DNA of 64,000 nt from Allocoleopsis franciscana PCC 7113 (lineage in GTDB: Bacteria; Cyanobacteriota; Cyanobacteriia; Cyanobacteriales; Coleofasciculaceae). The notes beneath the pieces are model-generated. The model saw only the letters and a program-made list of their open reading frames with translations, was not told where the DNA came from and did not search any database. The stretch lies in assembly GCF_000317515.1 (NCBI RefSeq), contig NC_019738.1, positions 1,401,501-1,465,500 on the forward strand, written 5' to 3'. Position numbers and translations under genes: made by a program. Below, piece by piece: positions 29,061 through 37,888 of the stretch. Every line of letters begins with the position of its first letter. Position 1 is the first letter of the stretch.

Positions 29061-29459
29061 ATGACGGATGCACCGACAGTTCTACTCACTTTTGCGGTTA
29101 ACGACCCAGAACTCGATGATGAGGAACGGCAAGAGATAGCCCAAAAGCTACTGCGCCAGCTCAAACAACTGGATGAAGTGGAGAAGGTTGGTCGTGCAGA
29201 AGACTCGAATCTAGAAGAGGGAAGTCGGTCGGTGCTGGCAACACTGGTGGGAGTCCTGACGGCAGAAGTCAGTGTAGAAAATGTTAAGAAAGTGCTGGGC
29301 TTTGTTGGCGATCGCCTGAGTGACAAGCCCATTATTATTAAAGTTAAAGTGGGCGAACAGGAAGTTGAGATTGAGGCAAAAAGCCGTAAGGAGTTAGAAG
29401 AGGCTGAGAAAGTTGCCAATAATCTCCTAGCGCGGATGCAAGGAACTTCTGATGCCTAA
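29061..29459 (+). CDS. EACC1-like effector-associated protein
   Basis: A 132-residue protein. The N-terminus VLLTFAVNDPELDDEERQEIAQKLLRQL, then VEKVGRAED, then a helix with VLATLVGVLTAEVSVENVKKVLGFVGDRL, and a C-terminal strand-helix (IIIKVKVGEQEVEIEAKSRKEL) match the pattern of the effector-associated constant component described in NTP-dependent biological-conflict systems. Such genes commonly sit next to caspase-like or other effectors. Here the gene overlaps the start of a caspase-like gene by eight bases, so translation is coupled. GGAG at 29050-29053 supports ATG 29061 over GTG 29055. It probably acts as an adaptor or sensor for its partner, which is now broken. Confidence 0.72.
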   Translation: MTDAPTVLLTFAVNDPELDDEERQEIAQKLLRQLKQLDEVEKVGRAEDSNLEEGSRSVLATLVGVLTAEVSVENVKKVLGFVGDRLSDKPIIIKVKVGEQEVEIEAKSRKELEEAEKVANNLLARMQGTSDA

Positions 29460-29928
29460 ACCTGCTCCTAAGAAGGTAGCACTGCTCATCGGAGTGAGTG
29501 AGTACAAGGAGGGTTTGCCTCCACTCCCGGCAGCACCTAATGATGTGGAAGCGATGCGGCGAGTGCTGCAAGACCCAAACTTGGGGGGGTTTGATGTGGT
29601 TGAACGACTGCTTAATCCTGACCCAATTGCCATGCAGGATGCCATAGAGAAGCTGTTTGCAGAGTGCCAAAAGGATGACCTGGCATTACTGTTTTTCTCC
29701 GGTCATGGCATCACTGATGATAATGGCAGGCTCTTCTTGACTACTCGCCTGACCAATGAAAAGAGGTTTAAAGCAACATCAGTGCCAGCTAGTTTTGTAC
29801 ATGACGTGATGAATGAAAGTGACTGTCAACGTCAGGTAGTCATTCTCGACTGTTGCTACAGTGGTGCTTTTAAGGAGGGGTGGCAGGCTAGAAGTGCTAG
29901 CACTATAGCAATCCTAAATGATTCGTGA
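29452..29928 (+). pseudogene. Caspase-like (peptidase C14/metacaspase-type) gene, interrupted by an IS
   Basis: The N-terminal half of a caspase-like protease: KKVALLIGVSEYKEGLPPLPAAPNDVEAM, catalytic His in LLFFSGHG near residue 81, and catalytic Cys in LDCCYSGAF near 141. Native sequence ends after 152 codons at base 29907. The last residues before TGA at 29926-29928 (AILNDS) come from the terminal repeat of an inserted IS630-like element. The remainder of the catalytic fold that follows the Cys strand in this family is missing. The protein is therefore probably inactive, although both catalytic residues remain. It overlaps the EACC1-like gene by eight bases. Confidence 0.86.
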
Positions 29929-31022
29929 ACATGAGTTATACATAAAGATTTTCGGAAAATCGAAGACTTGATGATGAGTAATGAGTTCAAATAATCTCTT
30001 GACTGCCGCGAAGGATTTACATAAGTGGTAAAACTCTCTCACAAATCTTTTGGCATACAGCCAAATGTCTTCCACAGGATTTTGTTCTGGGTCATTGGGA
30101 GCAAACTGAATACAAGTAACTTTCCATTCGTTCTCATCAAGTCCTTGATTTACGGAATCTAAGTACGCTCTAAATTCAACCGAACGATGATAGCTGGCTC
30201 CATCCCTCTCTCAAGGCAATACGGCTTTGAGGATACTGCCTGAGTAAGTATTGCACGAAGGCAATCGCGCTCTGTGAATTCCCCTGTTTATAAGGCTTAA
30301 CCCAAAATTCCTGTGTGTAATAGTTAAGCGCACCAAAATACGTCTGTCTTTGCCGCTCGTTGATTACGGGAACTTCAATTCGTTCTTTTGTATTACCCCA
30401 GACATAACCACAGATGTCCCCCCATAACAGATGGCATTCATCCTCAAAAAACACAACGAGTTCCCCAGACACAATCTCACGTTGATTAGTATCTAGCCAT
30501 TCCGTTATTTCAAGTTTTTTTTCGCTACTAAGTCAGGGTCTTTTTTAGGATTCTTCTTCTGCGTCTTTTTCCAACTGATATCTGCCTGTTTAAACAGTTT
30601 GTAGTAGCTCTGGTTTGATTCATACACCACGCCAAAACTATCTTCGACGTGTTCCTTTAGTTCGTCTAAATGCCAGTAATTCTTTTGTTTAAGCCAGCTA
30701 ATAACTGTTTGTTTTTGCACATCATTAAGATAACCTCTCGACCCTTGATGCTTAAGTCTCAATCCGACAATGCCCTGTGACAAAAACGCATATTTCCACT
30801 TATTGACAAATCCTACAGACACGCGCAAAATCTCTCCAATCTGAGCATGAGTGTAGTTTTGCATTACCATCTGCACAGCCAGCGCTCGTTTTAGTTCCCT
30901 GGAGTCTGGGTTTCCTTGAATGAAATCCATCAACTCTTCCATTGCTCAACAACGCCTCCTCCTGCTATGGCTTATTTAAGCATATCGATGAGTCTGAGTT
31001 TTCACAAATGATTTAGGATTGC
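29908..31022 (-). mobile_element. IS630-family insertion sequence, 1115 bp
   Basis: The ends are inverted repeats: the left end reads GCAATCCTAAATGATTCGTG and the right end, read inwards, GCAATCCTAAATCATTTGTG, differing at two positions. Both ends are flanked by TA (29906-29907 and 31023-31024), the target duplication typical of the IS630/Tc1 group. The transposase lies on the minus strand. The insertion splits the caspase-like gene. Removing the element plus one TA rejoins codon ATA to TAT in the same frame. Confidence 0.9.
29914..30942 (-). pseudogene. IS630-family transposase, three reading frames
   Basis: The DDE transposase is split. The first part (30942-30505) has the N-terminal helix-turn-helix (RALAVQMVMQNYTHAQIGEILRVSVGFVNKWK). 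It ends at a run of eight A (T8 on the plus strand, 30515-30522), where a -1 shift continues into KKLEITEWLD and VVFFEDECHLLWG, the first catalytic Asp. This looks like a programmed frameshift. Near 30200 a second shift is needed to continue into DGASYHRSVEFRAYLD and FAPNDPEQNPVEDIWLYAK, which carry the second Asp and the Glu. That shift has no obvious slippery run and is probably a disabling mutation. The element would be non-autonomous. Confidence 0.85.
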
Positions 31023-31024
31023 TA

Positions 31025-31231
31025 TATCAGCTAGAATGTACCGAACACTACCTAATAACCAATTTCAAAGGTGAAGATGTATGGATGAGCAATCGGTTAA
31101 TGATTAAGGTTGGAGAGCGAAAATATGAGCTGACGCGGAAAGGTCAGTTAACTGACGAAGAAATCAAATGGTTAACGAATGAATTGATCGAATGGTTAAG
31201 ATTGCCGAGAACAAAAAAGAACGAAAAATGA
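31025..31231 (+). pseudogene. C-terminal fragment of an unidentified protein, downstream of the IS
   Basis: This frame is in phase with the caspase-like gene once the IS and one TA copy are removed. Its 68 residues (HYLITNFKGEDVWM, then MIKVGERKYELTRKG, then LTDEEIKWLTNELIEWL) do not look like the end of a caspase. They resemble the LTxxExxWLxxELxxWL tail seen at the end of some cyanobacterial membrane or kinase proteins, an impression only. It has no start codon of its own with a good ribosome-binding site. It is probably a fossil of a gene that had fused with, or was deleted into, the caspase gene before the IS arrived. Confidence 0.5.
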
Positions 31232-31247
31232 AGGCAATTCCACTTGT

Positions 31248-31277
31248 AAAAAAAAGGGCGCACCAGCCAGTGCGCCC
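31248..31277 (-). terminator. Rho-independent terminator
   Basis: On the minus strand the hairpin GGGCGCAC/GTGCGCCC (31256-31263 with 31270-31277, six-base loop) is followed directly by eight T (A8 at 31248-31255 on the plus strand). It lies 45 bases beyond the stop of the fatty-acid hydroxylase gene and should end its transcript. Confidence 0.9.
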
Positions 31278-31321
31278 AGAAGTAGTAGGATGAGAAAATT
31301 GAACTCGTAAATCGGTAATGC

Positions 31322-32074
31322 TTATTTCTTGAACGGCAGGGTCAACATATCCTTGACACTGAGGGGTTGGGGATATTCTATTAAACCAATATCGATCTTT
31401 TTGGTGTCGCTGCAATACCGATAGGTGCCAAACAACCGATCCCAAATCGTCAGCAAACTGCCAAAGTTCGAGTCTGTTTCCTTGACGATTTGTGAGTGAT
31501 GGATGCGATGGTAGTTGGGTGTTACGATCAAGTAAGTGAGGATGCGGTCAATTTTTGGTGAAAGTGCCCAGTTGCTGTGTTGAAACAATTGGTCAGCAAC
31601 AAACATAGCTTCATATATAAATAAATATTCCGGCCTGATGCCAAACAACCCAATTAAGAGTGCCATGGGTACGTAGGATGCCATCACTTCGAGCAGCTGA
31701 AATCGATAAGCCGTTGTAATGTTCATGGCTAGATCTGAATGATGCACTCGGTGAAAGCGCCAGCCGATGGGCCAGAAGTGCGCCAAGCAATGCCAAGCAT
31801 AACGGTAGGAGTCGAGTACCAGTATGGATAGTAAAGCAACGACCCCAGGGAAGGGAATATAGTGAAATAGCCCAGGCCACATCTTTTGCTGCCAAATCCA
31901 GCTTAAGAGTAAGCCAAAGGGGATTTTGGTGACGACCGAATTGAAAATTGCTAGCGCTAAATTTGGCCCCAGTCTGCTCGCCCAACTCTGTTTGTAGGCG
32001 TAAAACGGAAATAAGACTTCTAAAATCCCGAAGAGTAACAGGCTGCCCAGAATTATCGGAAGAGTGCTATGCAT
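31322..32074 (-). CDS. Sterol desaturase / fatty acid hydroxylase family protein
   Basis: A 250-residue di-iron membrane oxygenase. Four hydrophobic segments alternate with the histidine clusters: HCLAHFWPIGWRFHRVHHSD near residues 114-133 and NYHRIHHSQ near 208-216, with HSNW between them. This His pattern (HxxxH, HxxHH, HxxHH) is the iron-binding signature. The substrate could be a carotenoid, sterol or lipid; it cannot be decided from sequence. A strong intrinsic terminator follows at 31248-31277. The rhodanese gene lies 113 bases upstream on the same strand. Confidence 0.88.
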   Translation of the reverse strand: MHSTLPIILGSLLLFGILEVLFPFYAYKQSWASRLGPNLALAIFNSVVTKIPFGLLLSWIWQQKMWPGLFHYIPFPGVVALLSILVLDSYRYAWHCLAHFWPIGWRFHRVHHSDLAMNITTAYRFQLLEVMASYVPMALLIGLFGIRPEYLFIYEAMFVADQLFQHSNWALSPKIDRILTYLIVTPNYHRIHHSQIVKETDSNFGSLLTIWDRLFGTYRYCSDTKKIDIGLIEYPQPLSVKDMLTLPFKK

Positions 32075-32187
32075 TGACTTTTACAAGGCTTAATTGAAGG
32101 ACTTTTTGGCAAGAAGTCACCCTGAGCAGAAAGGAGCATTGGGTATAGCGCTCCAGATCAATATCCTTAGCCCGATAAGTTTAACCT

Positions 32188-33219
32188 TTACTGTTTGTAG
32201 GTTGCCAGGGAGGGGTCAATTTCTCTGGTCCAAGCTTCGATGCCACCTTGGACTTTAGTGCCGATAACCCCAGCCTGATGTAGCAGTATCAGGGCACGGG
32301 CGGAGCGTTTACTAGACGTGCAGTAGGCAATGAGTTCACGACCCTTGAGCTGGGACTTAATTTCATTAATGCCTTTGCCTTGCTCCAGTTCTTGCAGGGG
32401 AAGCGAGACGGCACCAGGGAGGTGAGATAGGTTATATTCCCTAGCGGTGCGTACATCAACAATCAGGTAATTGTTTTGATCTTTGCTGTTGAGCAGTTTC
32501 TTGAGTTGATGTACATTCATCACTGGCTCAGAAGCTTCTTGAATCGCATAGCCAACGATGGGAAGATCTGAAGCAACGGCTAAAGGTACACCGGCTTGCA
32601 TGATGGGTCGCAGTAAGTCGGAGTTGTAACGCACCGCTCCTACTGTACCAACCGCTGAGAGAGCTAGGGCGACACCACAACCCGATAACCAGCTTTCCTG
32701 CGGTGAGCGCTTTTTCGCCGAACTAGACTGAAATTCTGGGATGTCCTTGATGTCGTACAGCGGCAAGCTGGAGTCGATGTACTTATTCCAGGCATGGATG
32801 CCACCGGTAATATTGATGGCTTTGATGCCAGCTTGTTGTAAGCGGAAGACGCTATGAGCGGAACGAATCCCAGCTTTGCACAAGACTAAAACTTGAATCT
32901 CTTGGCCTGGGTTCGCTTGACGTTTTTCTTCGAGCAGTTTTTGGATTCTCGCCACTCCTGCCCCAGCTTTAATGAGTGGATAGGGAACAAGGAACCAATC
33001 TCCCGGCAAGCGAGCAATGTTTTGCTCACTCTGGTAGCGCACGTCAATCAGCAGGAGATTGCTGGGATTTTGTGCGATGCATTGTTGGAGTTGTTGAACG
33101 CTGATCTGCGAGACTTGCGTTTGCAACAAGCGATGGCCGACGAAGGGAAGTTGGGTGAGTTTGCCGACGGGACTGCCTTGAGGGATGAAGTTTTTTAGAT
33201 GGGCGCGGGCGTCGAGCAT
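32188..33219 (-). CDS. Double rhodanese-domain protein
   Basis: A 343-residue protein with two rhodanese domains. The first, residues 38-158, has LLLIDVRYQSEQN and the active loop CKAGIRSAHS. The second, residues 232-340, has YLIVDVRTAREYNLSHLPGA and CTSSKRSARA. Both keep the loop cysteine, so both may carry a persulfide. A hydrophobic link at about 180-200 (GCGVALALSAVGTVGAV) may be a membrane helix. It would act in sulfur transfer or thiol metabolism; the partner is unknown. It starts at ATG 33219 and could be co-transcribed with the hydroxylase gene below it. Confidence 0.88.
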   Translation of the reverse strand: MLDARAHLKNFIPQGSPVGKLTQLPFVGHRLLQTQVSQISVQQLQQCIAQNPSNLLLIDVRYQSEQNIARLPGDWFLVPYPLIKAGAGVARIQKLLEEKRQANPGQEIQVLVLCKAGIRSAHSVFRLQQAGIKAINITGGIHAWNKYIDSSLPLYDIKDIPEFQSSSAKKRSPQESWLSGCGVALALSAVGTVGAVRYNSDLLRPIMQAGVPLAVASDLPIVGYAIQEASEPVMNVHQLKKLLNSKDQNNYLIVDVRTAREYNLSHLPGAVSLPLQELEQGKGINEIKSQLKGRELIAYCTSSKRSARALILLHQAGVIGTKVQGGIEAWTREIDPSLATYKQ

Positions 33220-34007
33220 GATGGTTGTTGTCCTTTGTTTCTCTATCCAGTAAGACTCGTGACTAGGGCTTAGTAATAATTGGGAGAATAAGCGGTCAAC
33301 AAGTCGAGGGGTTGATTGGGTCGATGAAGCTCTACTTGGGTTACGAGCTTTTGGCTTATCCCTATCCTATGGGCTTGAACAAAATATCGAAATTCTTTCG
33401 GCAACTCTTATTTGTCACTTTAAGAACTCCAGCCGTTTTTTAAAGTTTGAATGAAGCCCACCATCCTGAGGGCAGAACTGAATCATTAACGGGACTTTGT
33501 CCAGTCAAAAAACGTAATCCCCAAGGTTCTAAATTACCGCGAAAATACTGTGGTCAAGGATGAAATCATTATGTATTCATTCTTTGGGGTGATGAAAAAA
33601 TTTAGCTAATAGCTAAGCATTGGTTGATTGAAAATCAATCAATAGTGCGATCAAAAAATAGGCGGAATTCTGTCTAAAGTCTGTTTTATCCTTAAAAAAC
33701 CTCTTTGATTACTGAGGGGATGGCTCGGTTAATTCCCCTTCAAACTATTTTCTTTAATCAGAATATTTAGATAGATCACTTGCTCTTAGCTTCGAGAGTG
33801 AGATGGAACATCAGGGAATCTACTGAATGAACGCCCAGTTGATCACCCTCGGAAATTGCCTAGAGTGGATAGCGATCGCAATCATCACCCTTGCGAGTGT
33901 TAGCGTTTCACCGTATCACGCAAAGAAATCCGTCTGGATGGCAATTCCCTCAGGTTGAAACAGTACCATCGTGGTGTTGGTCAACCTACTCTCAAGGAAA
34001 AAAACAA
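33220..34007. other. Long intergenic region, nothing recognised
   Basis: About 790 bases between the rhodanese gene and the TerB-like gene. Both strands lack a plausible gene. No tRNA, hairpin with T-run or clear repeat was found. An upstream extension of the TerB-like frame (from 33891) is not favoured. Confidence 0.4.
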
Positions 34008-34454
34008 ATGAGCCTGTTCGATAAACTCTCTAGTGCGCGTCAACAAAGCCAAACTACATTAGGGCCAGCCGAAGCCTTTGCGGCGATCGCCTTGATTGCT
34101 GTGGCTGCCGATGGCTATGCGGCTGATGCAGAAGAGGAATTGCTCATCATTACCTTATCTCGGATGCAACTATTCAGGAGCTATCCCGCCGATGTGTTGC
34201 AAAGAATGCTCGATCGACTCCTGAGTATTCTCCAACGCCAGGGGGCTGAAACCCTGCTAGCTGCGGCTTTAGCCTCACTACCTCATGACTTGCAAGAAAC
34301 AGCCTTTGCTGTAACGGCGGATATTGTCTTAGCTGATGGCGAAGTGACCCAAGAGGAAGAAGAATTTTTGAATGACCTTTATCACGTCTTGGAGATACCA
34401 GAGGAAACCGCCATCAAGATTATTGATGTCATGTTGATTAAAAATCGAGGTTGA
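34008..34454 (+). CDS. TerB-like (tellurite resistance) domain protein
   Basis: A 148-residue all-helical protein. Residues 20-145 form two TerB-type helical repeats: AEAFAAIALIAVAADGYAADAEEELLII near 20, then AFAVTADIVLADGEVTQEEEEFLNDL near 100. Each repeat has the acidic A-D-G-x-(V/A)-x-x-x-E loop of this fold. Members are often linked to stress and metal homeostasis; the actual role is unknown. The frame is open from 33891, but AAGGA ten bases before ATG 34008 (MSLFDKLSS) supports the shorter start. Confidence 0.85.
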   Translation: MSLFDKLSSARQQSQTTLGPAEAFAAIALIAVAADGYAADAEEELLIITLSRMQLFRSYPADVLQRMLDRLLSILQRQGAETLLAAALASLPHDLQETAFAVTADIVLADGEVTQEEEEFLNDLYHVLEIPEETAIKIIDVMLIKNRG

Positions 34455-34510
34455 CACTCTCGCCCTCAAGCGACGCTGTAACCCGTTGATGCAGATCAAA
34501 AACAGGTATC

Positions 34511-34540
34511 AGGTGGGTTACGGCTGTGCCTAACCCACCT
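34511..34540. terminator. Hairpin between convergent genes
   Basis: A perfect 10-base stem, AGGTGGGTTA and TAACCCACCT, with a 10-base loop. It lies in the gap between the TerB-like gene and the end of egtD, which point toward each other. There is no T-run, so it may be a factor-assisted bidirectional terminator or a dispersed palindrome. Confidence 0.6.
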
Positions 34541-34563
34541 CATTCAACAGTAGAGATTAAGGA

Positions 34564-35613
34564 TTAACGCTGACAAAGTATCAAGCCAAACCATTGTTGC
34601 GAGTCAGTCCAAACCTTGAGGGGTTTTAAACCCTTAACCTGAAGTTCTTGTTGTATACCCTCTAGGTCAAACTTGCGGGAAATTTCCGTCATGATCGTTT
34701 CCCCTGCTGCAAAATTCAGGGTGAGGTCAAGCGCCTCTAACCGGACGGTGTGCGCTTCCAAACACCGCAAATGCATCTCAATCTGATTGAGTTGCTCATT
34801 GTAAAAGGCCCAATGTTCAAACTGCTGAGTATCAAAATTTCCCGCAAAACGCTGATTCAGATGCTCCAGCATATTCAGGTTAAATTCAGCGGTTACGCCT
34901 TGGCTGTCGTTGTAAGCGTCTTCCAGCAAGGGTTTTGCTTTTTGCAAGTCAACGCCGAGTAGGAAATACTCGCCCACTTTAAGCGCCCCTTGAATCTGGG
35001 AAAAAAAGACATCACACTCCTGGGGATTGAAATTGCCCAGCGTACTGCCTAAAAACACAATCATCCGCGTAGGCAACAAAGTAGGTGTTAGCTGTTGTAA
35101 TGCCAACTCATAAGTGCCGACTAAACCCTGAACCTGAAGTGAGGGATAATCTGCTAGTAATTGCCTCGCACTGCTTTCTAAGATTCCAGCACTGACATCA
35201 ATGGGCACATACTGTAATGGGTAGGCATGAGCGGCGTAAGCATCTAACAAAAGGCGGGTTTTTGTGGAACTCCCACTACCAAGTTCCACCAGTTCACAAG
35301 CCCCCGTCATCCGGGCAATTTCACTGGCATACTGGCGTAAAATCGCGGCTTCTGTCCGCGTTGGGTAATATTCGGGTAACTCACAAATCTCCTCAAACAG
35401 AACAGATCCACGATCATCATAGAAATACTGTGGTGGTAGAGTTTTGGGAGTCTGCGTTAACCCTTGGATCACATCGCTACCAACCTGGGGTTCTGCGTCT
35501 GAGGCAGCGCAGAGATTGACTAAGTATTGGAGCTTTAAGCGTTCCGCTTCTACAGAGTGAGGCTGATGGTCAGCTTGGCTGATGCCAGATACACTCTGAG
35601 TTAAATTCCTCAC
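34564..35613 (-). CDS. egtD: L-histidine N(alpha)-methyltransferase (EgtD)
   Basis: Trimethylates histidine to hercynine with S-adenosylmethionine, the first step of ergothioneine synthesis. Diagnostic segments are YYPTRTEAAIL near residue 77, LVELGSGSSTKTRLLL near 110 (SAM binding), YVPIDVSAGIL near 140, MIVFLGSTLGNFNP near 190, and LGVDLQKAKPLLEDAYND near 220. The size, 349 residues, is slightly above the usual 320-330 because of an N-terminal extension (QSVSGISQADHQ). The other pathway genes egtB and egtC lie about 14 kb away in this window. Confidence 0.92.
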   Translation of the reverse strand: MRNLTQSVSGISQADHQPHSVEAERLKLQYLVNLCAASDAEPQVGSDVIQGLTQTPKTLPPQYFYDDRGSVLFEEICELPEYYPTRTEAAILRQYASEIARMTGACELVELGSGSSTKTRLLLDAYAAHAYPLQYVPIDVSAGILESSARQLLADYPSLQVQGLVGTYELALQQLTPTLLPTRMIVFLGSTLGNFNPQECDVFFSQIQGALKVGEYFLLGVDLQKAKPLLEDAYNDSQGVTAEFNLNMLEHLNQRFAGNFDTQQFEHWAFYNEQLNQIEMHLRCLEAHTVRLEALDLTLNFAAGETIMTEISRKFDLEGIQQELQVKGLKPLKVWTDSQQWFGLILCQR

Positions 35614-36525
35614 GATTATTCTTCCCTAAAAAATTTCATCACACTAGGGCGCAGACATGCTCAACTCTGGGAAAGGGTTGAGGCGTAGGTTTCCTCTACA
35701 GAACTCTCTGCAAAGTCATCTACGTGGCGAGTCAGTGCTGCCAGCGTGCCATCACCCAGTTTAGTACCGAGGAAGGAAGTGAGAGAAATTCTCATCCTGC
35801 TTTTTCCGGTGTAACGAATGATGTGCTGTTCGTTAAAAACTCACAAATTACTCACAAGTTTTGCTTAGCATTATTAATAGTTTTGGACGGGTTGCTGTCA
35901 TACAAAATCAGATTATTTGTCATACATCTACAACCTTAATGTCATACATTCATAATTATGTATTACATAAAAAGAGAGGAGAGCTAGAGAGATTCTTTAG
36001 TTGATTACGGTTCTATCAAGAAGAACCTATTCAAGATAATTATTGCTGAAAGAAAATCAAGCTTTGTATGGAATTACAAGCTGAGTATTTTATCTATTAT
36101 AAAGTTGATTTATAAGTCGTAAATTGATAGCGAAATATCCAGATGTCTCAGCGATAGCCTTGAAAAGCTATAAGGGCAATACTTTCAAGGAAACCCAGGC
36201 TTTAGTTACAATTTTAAATATTAAAATACTTCTTAATTTATAAAAGCTTTATACACAGATAAAAAGATTGGAGCTAATAATAGAAATAGAGCAAAACAAA
36301 AGAAAGGACTGACGGGTGGGTGTAGAGCATATTTCACAGTCCGATCATCTCAAAAGCTTCTAGAGTCTCAACTAGAGAGTTGGGTGGACAAGATTTCCCG
36401 AAAATGAATGAAATGTAGAAATATGAGGTTAAAGCTCTCTGGATTCAGGCTAGGTGCGTCTTCACTGAAAAAAACATTAGGTTTCAATATTTTGTGAGCC
36501 GCTTAGTCATGGAGATGATGTTGTG
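35614..36525. other. Long AT-rich intergenic region upstream of the taxis operon
   Basis: About 910 bases without a supported gene, between divergently transcribed egtD and the first taxis gene. It carries the three TGTCATACA repeats described separately. The rest is AT-rich and may hold promoters for both sides; no clear -10/-35 pair could be named. Confidence 0.5.
35896..35948. repeat. Three TGTCATACA direct repeats with exact 22-bp period
   Basis: Perfect copies of TGTCATACA begin at 35896, 35918 and 35940, so the spacing is exactly 22 bp twice, about two turns of DNA. Such phasing suggests repeated binding of one protein on one face. They lie 280 bases upstream of egtD and 580 bases before the taxis operon. 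They could be regulator sites, or the end of a transposon with repeated transposase sites. Confidence 0.75.
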
Positions 36526-37725
36526 ATGGCTGTTAAAGAAATTCCTGCTGTTACGCCTCTGAGTTTGTTTACAGCATCCAAGCAAATTCAATTTCTAGCC
36601 ACCTTAAAACGAATTCGGTTTAGCGGCAAACTGGTGCTATCTGAACCCGAAGGACAGCAATGGCTGTTTTTTCTCCATCTAGGGCGCATTATTTATGCAA
36701 CGGGTGGCACTCATCCAGTGAGGCGATGGCAGCGGAATTTAGCCTTTTACTGCCCTCAAAGTCCGACTTTGCGCTTAACCCTAGAGCGCGATTTAGCCAG
36801 AATGGATACAACTCCTGTCTCTATGTGCTGGCAATATCAGCTATTATCTTTATGGACTCAGCAGCAAAAAATCACTTCTGAACAAGCCGCGAAAATCATT
36901 CACGCCGCAATCGCAGAAGTCCTATTTGATGTCGCGCAGGCAAGGCGTGCCACTTATCAAATTCATCCCAATAATTCCTTCTCAACACCACTCGCCTTGA
37001 TTGATGTAGAACATGCGATCGCAGAAGTTGAGGAGGAGTGGCAGGTTTGGCGTAATGATCGCGTTGCCGATTATTCTCCTAACCTGGCACCCATCATCAA
37101 GCAACCCGAACAACTCCGAAAACACACATCATCAGCAGCTTACCAAAGCTTGATTCAGTTGTTAGACGGAAAACATACTCTCCGGGATTTAGCCGTGCAC
37201 CTCAAACGGGATGTTTTGCAACTCACCCGTTCCTTTTTCCCCTACATTCAATCGGGGTTGATGGAATTGGTTAGCATTCCCGATTTACCGACTCCAGTGG
37301 GTGGAAAAGTTTCTGAAACACCCTCCACTCCTGTTGTCAACACCGGAGGGCTGGTAGCTTGCGTCGATGACAGTCCATTGGTTTGCCAAACCATGGAAAA
37401 ACTGCTTCTGGCAGCGGGGTATCGATATTTCAGCGTGACGGATGGGATGCGTGCGATCGCAACTTTACTTGCTCGTAAGCCAGATGTAATCTTTTTAGAT
37501 TTAGTAATGCCCAATACCAACGGCTATGAAATTTGCAGCCAATTACGCAAACTGGCTTGTTTTCAAGATACCCCGATAGTCATCTTAACGGGCAATGATG
37601 GATTAGTGGATCGAGTTCGAGCCAAACTCGTTGGAGCCTCGGATTTCTTAAGTAAACCCATCGATGCAGATATTGTACTCAACACAGTTCGTAAGCATTT
37701 AAAACAGGGCGCAATCAGTCATTAG
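36526..37725 (+). CDS. PatA-like response regulator (PatA/PixG type), first taxis gene
   Basis: A 399-residue protein. Residues 10-110 form the PatA N-terminal/DUF4388-like domain (LATLKRIRFSGKLVLSEPEGQQW, then HLGRIIYATGGTHPVRRWQR). A helical middle (LIQLLDGKHTLRDLAVHLKRDVLQL) follows. Residues 272-395 form a receiver: VACVDDSPLVCQTME, phosphoacceptor Asp in VIFLDLVMPNTNGYEIC, then VILTGNDG and the Lys in FLSKPID. It resembles PixG/TaxP1 of phototaxis operons and HmpA-type proteins. GTG 36523 precedes ATG 36526; GGAG lies 11 bases upstream. It begins a six-gene run with the order PatA-like, CheY, CheW, MCP, CheA, CheW. Confidence 0.9.
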   Translation: MAVKEIPAVTPLSLFTASKQIQFLATLKRIRFSGKLVLSEPEGQQWLFFLHLGRIIYATGGTHPVRRWQRNLAFYCPQSPTLRLTLERDLARMDTTPVSMCWQYQLLSLWTQQQKITSEQAAKIIHAAIAEVLFDVAQARRATYQIHPNNSFSTPLALIDVEHAIAEVEEEWQVWRNDRVADYSPNLAPIIKQPEQLRKHTSSAAYQSLIQLLDGKHTLRDLAVHLKRDVLQLTRSFFPYIQSGLMELVSIPDLPTPVGGKVSETPSTPVVNTGGLVACVDDSPLVCQTMEKLLLAAGYRYFSVTDGMRAIATLLARKPDVIFLDLVMPNTNGYEICSQLRKLACFQDTPIVILTGNDGLVDRVRAKLVGASDFLSKPIDADIVLNTVRKHLKQGAISH

Positions 37726-37888
37726 TCATTGCTGGGGGTGGGGGTGGGGGAATCCGACACCGATACATTCTGAACAAGAGTTAAATTCTATCCGTGTCGT
37801 GAATTCTGGGGAAGCAATGATGATTGACGATTAACGTTTGTTTGACTACCAACTCCTTTGTTTGTTATTAATTTATACGGTGAAAACC

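Noticed and set aside
35896-35948. CRISPR array
   Set aside because: Nine-base repeats with 13-base gaps are too short for CRISPR, and no cas gene is near.
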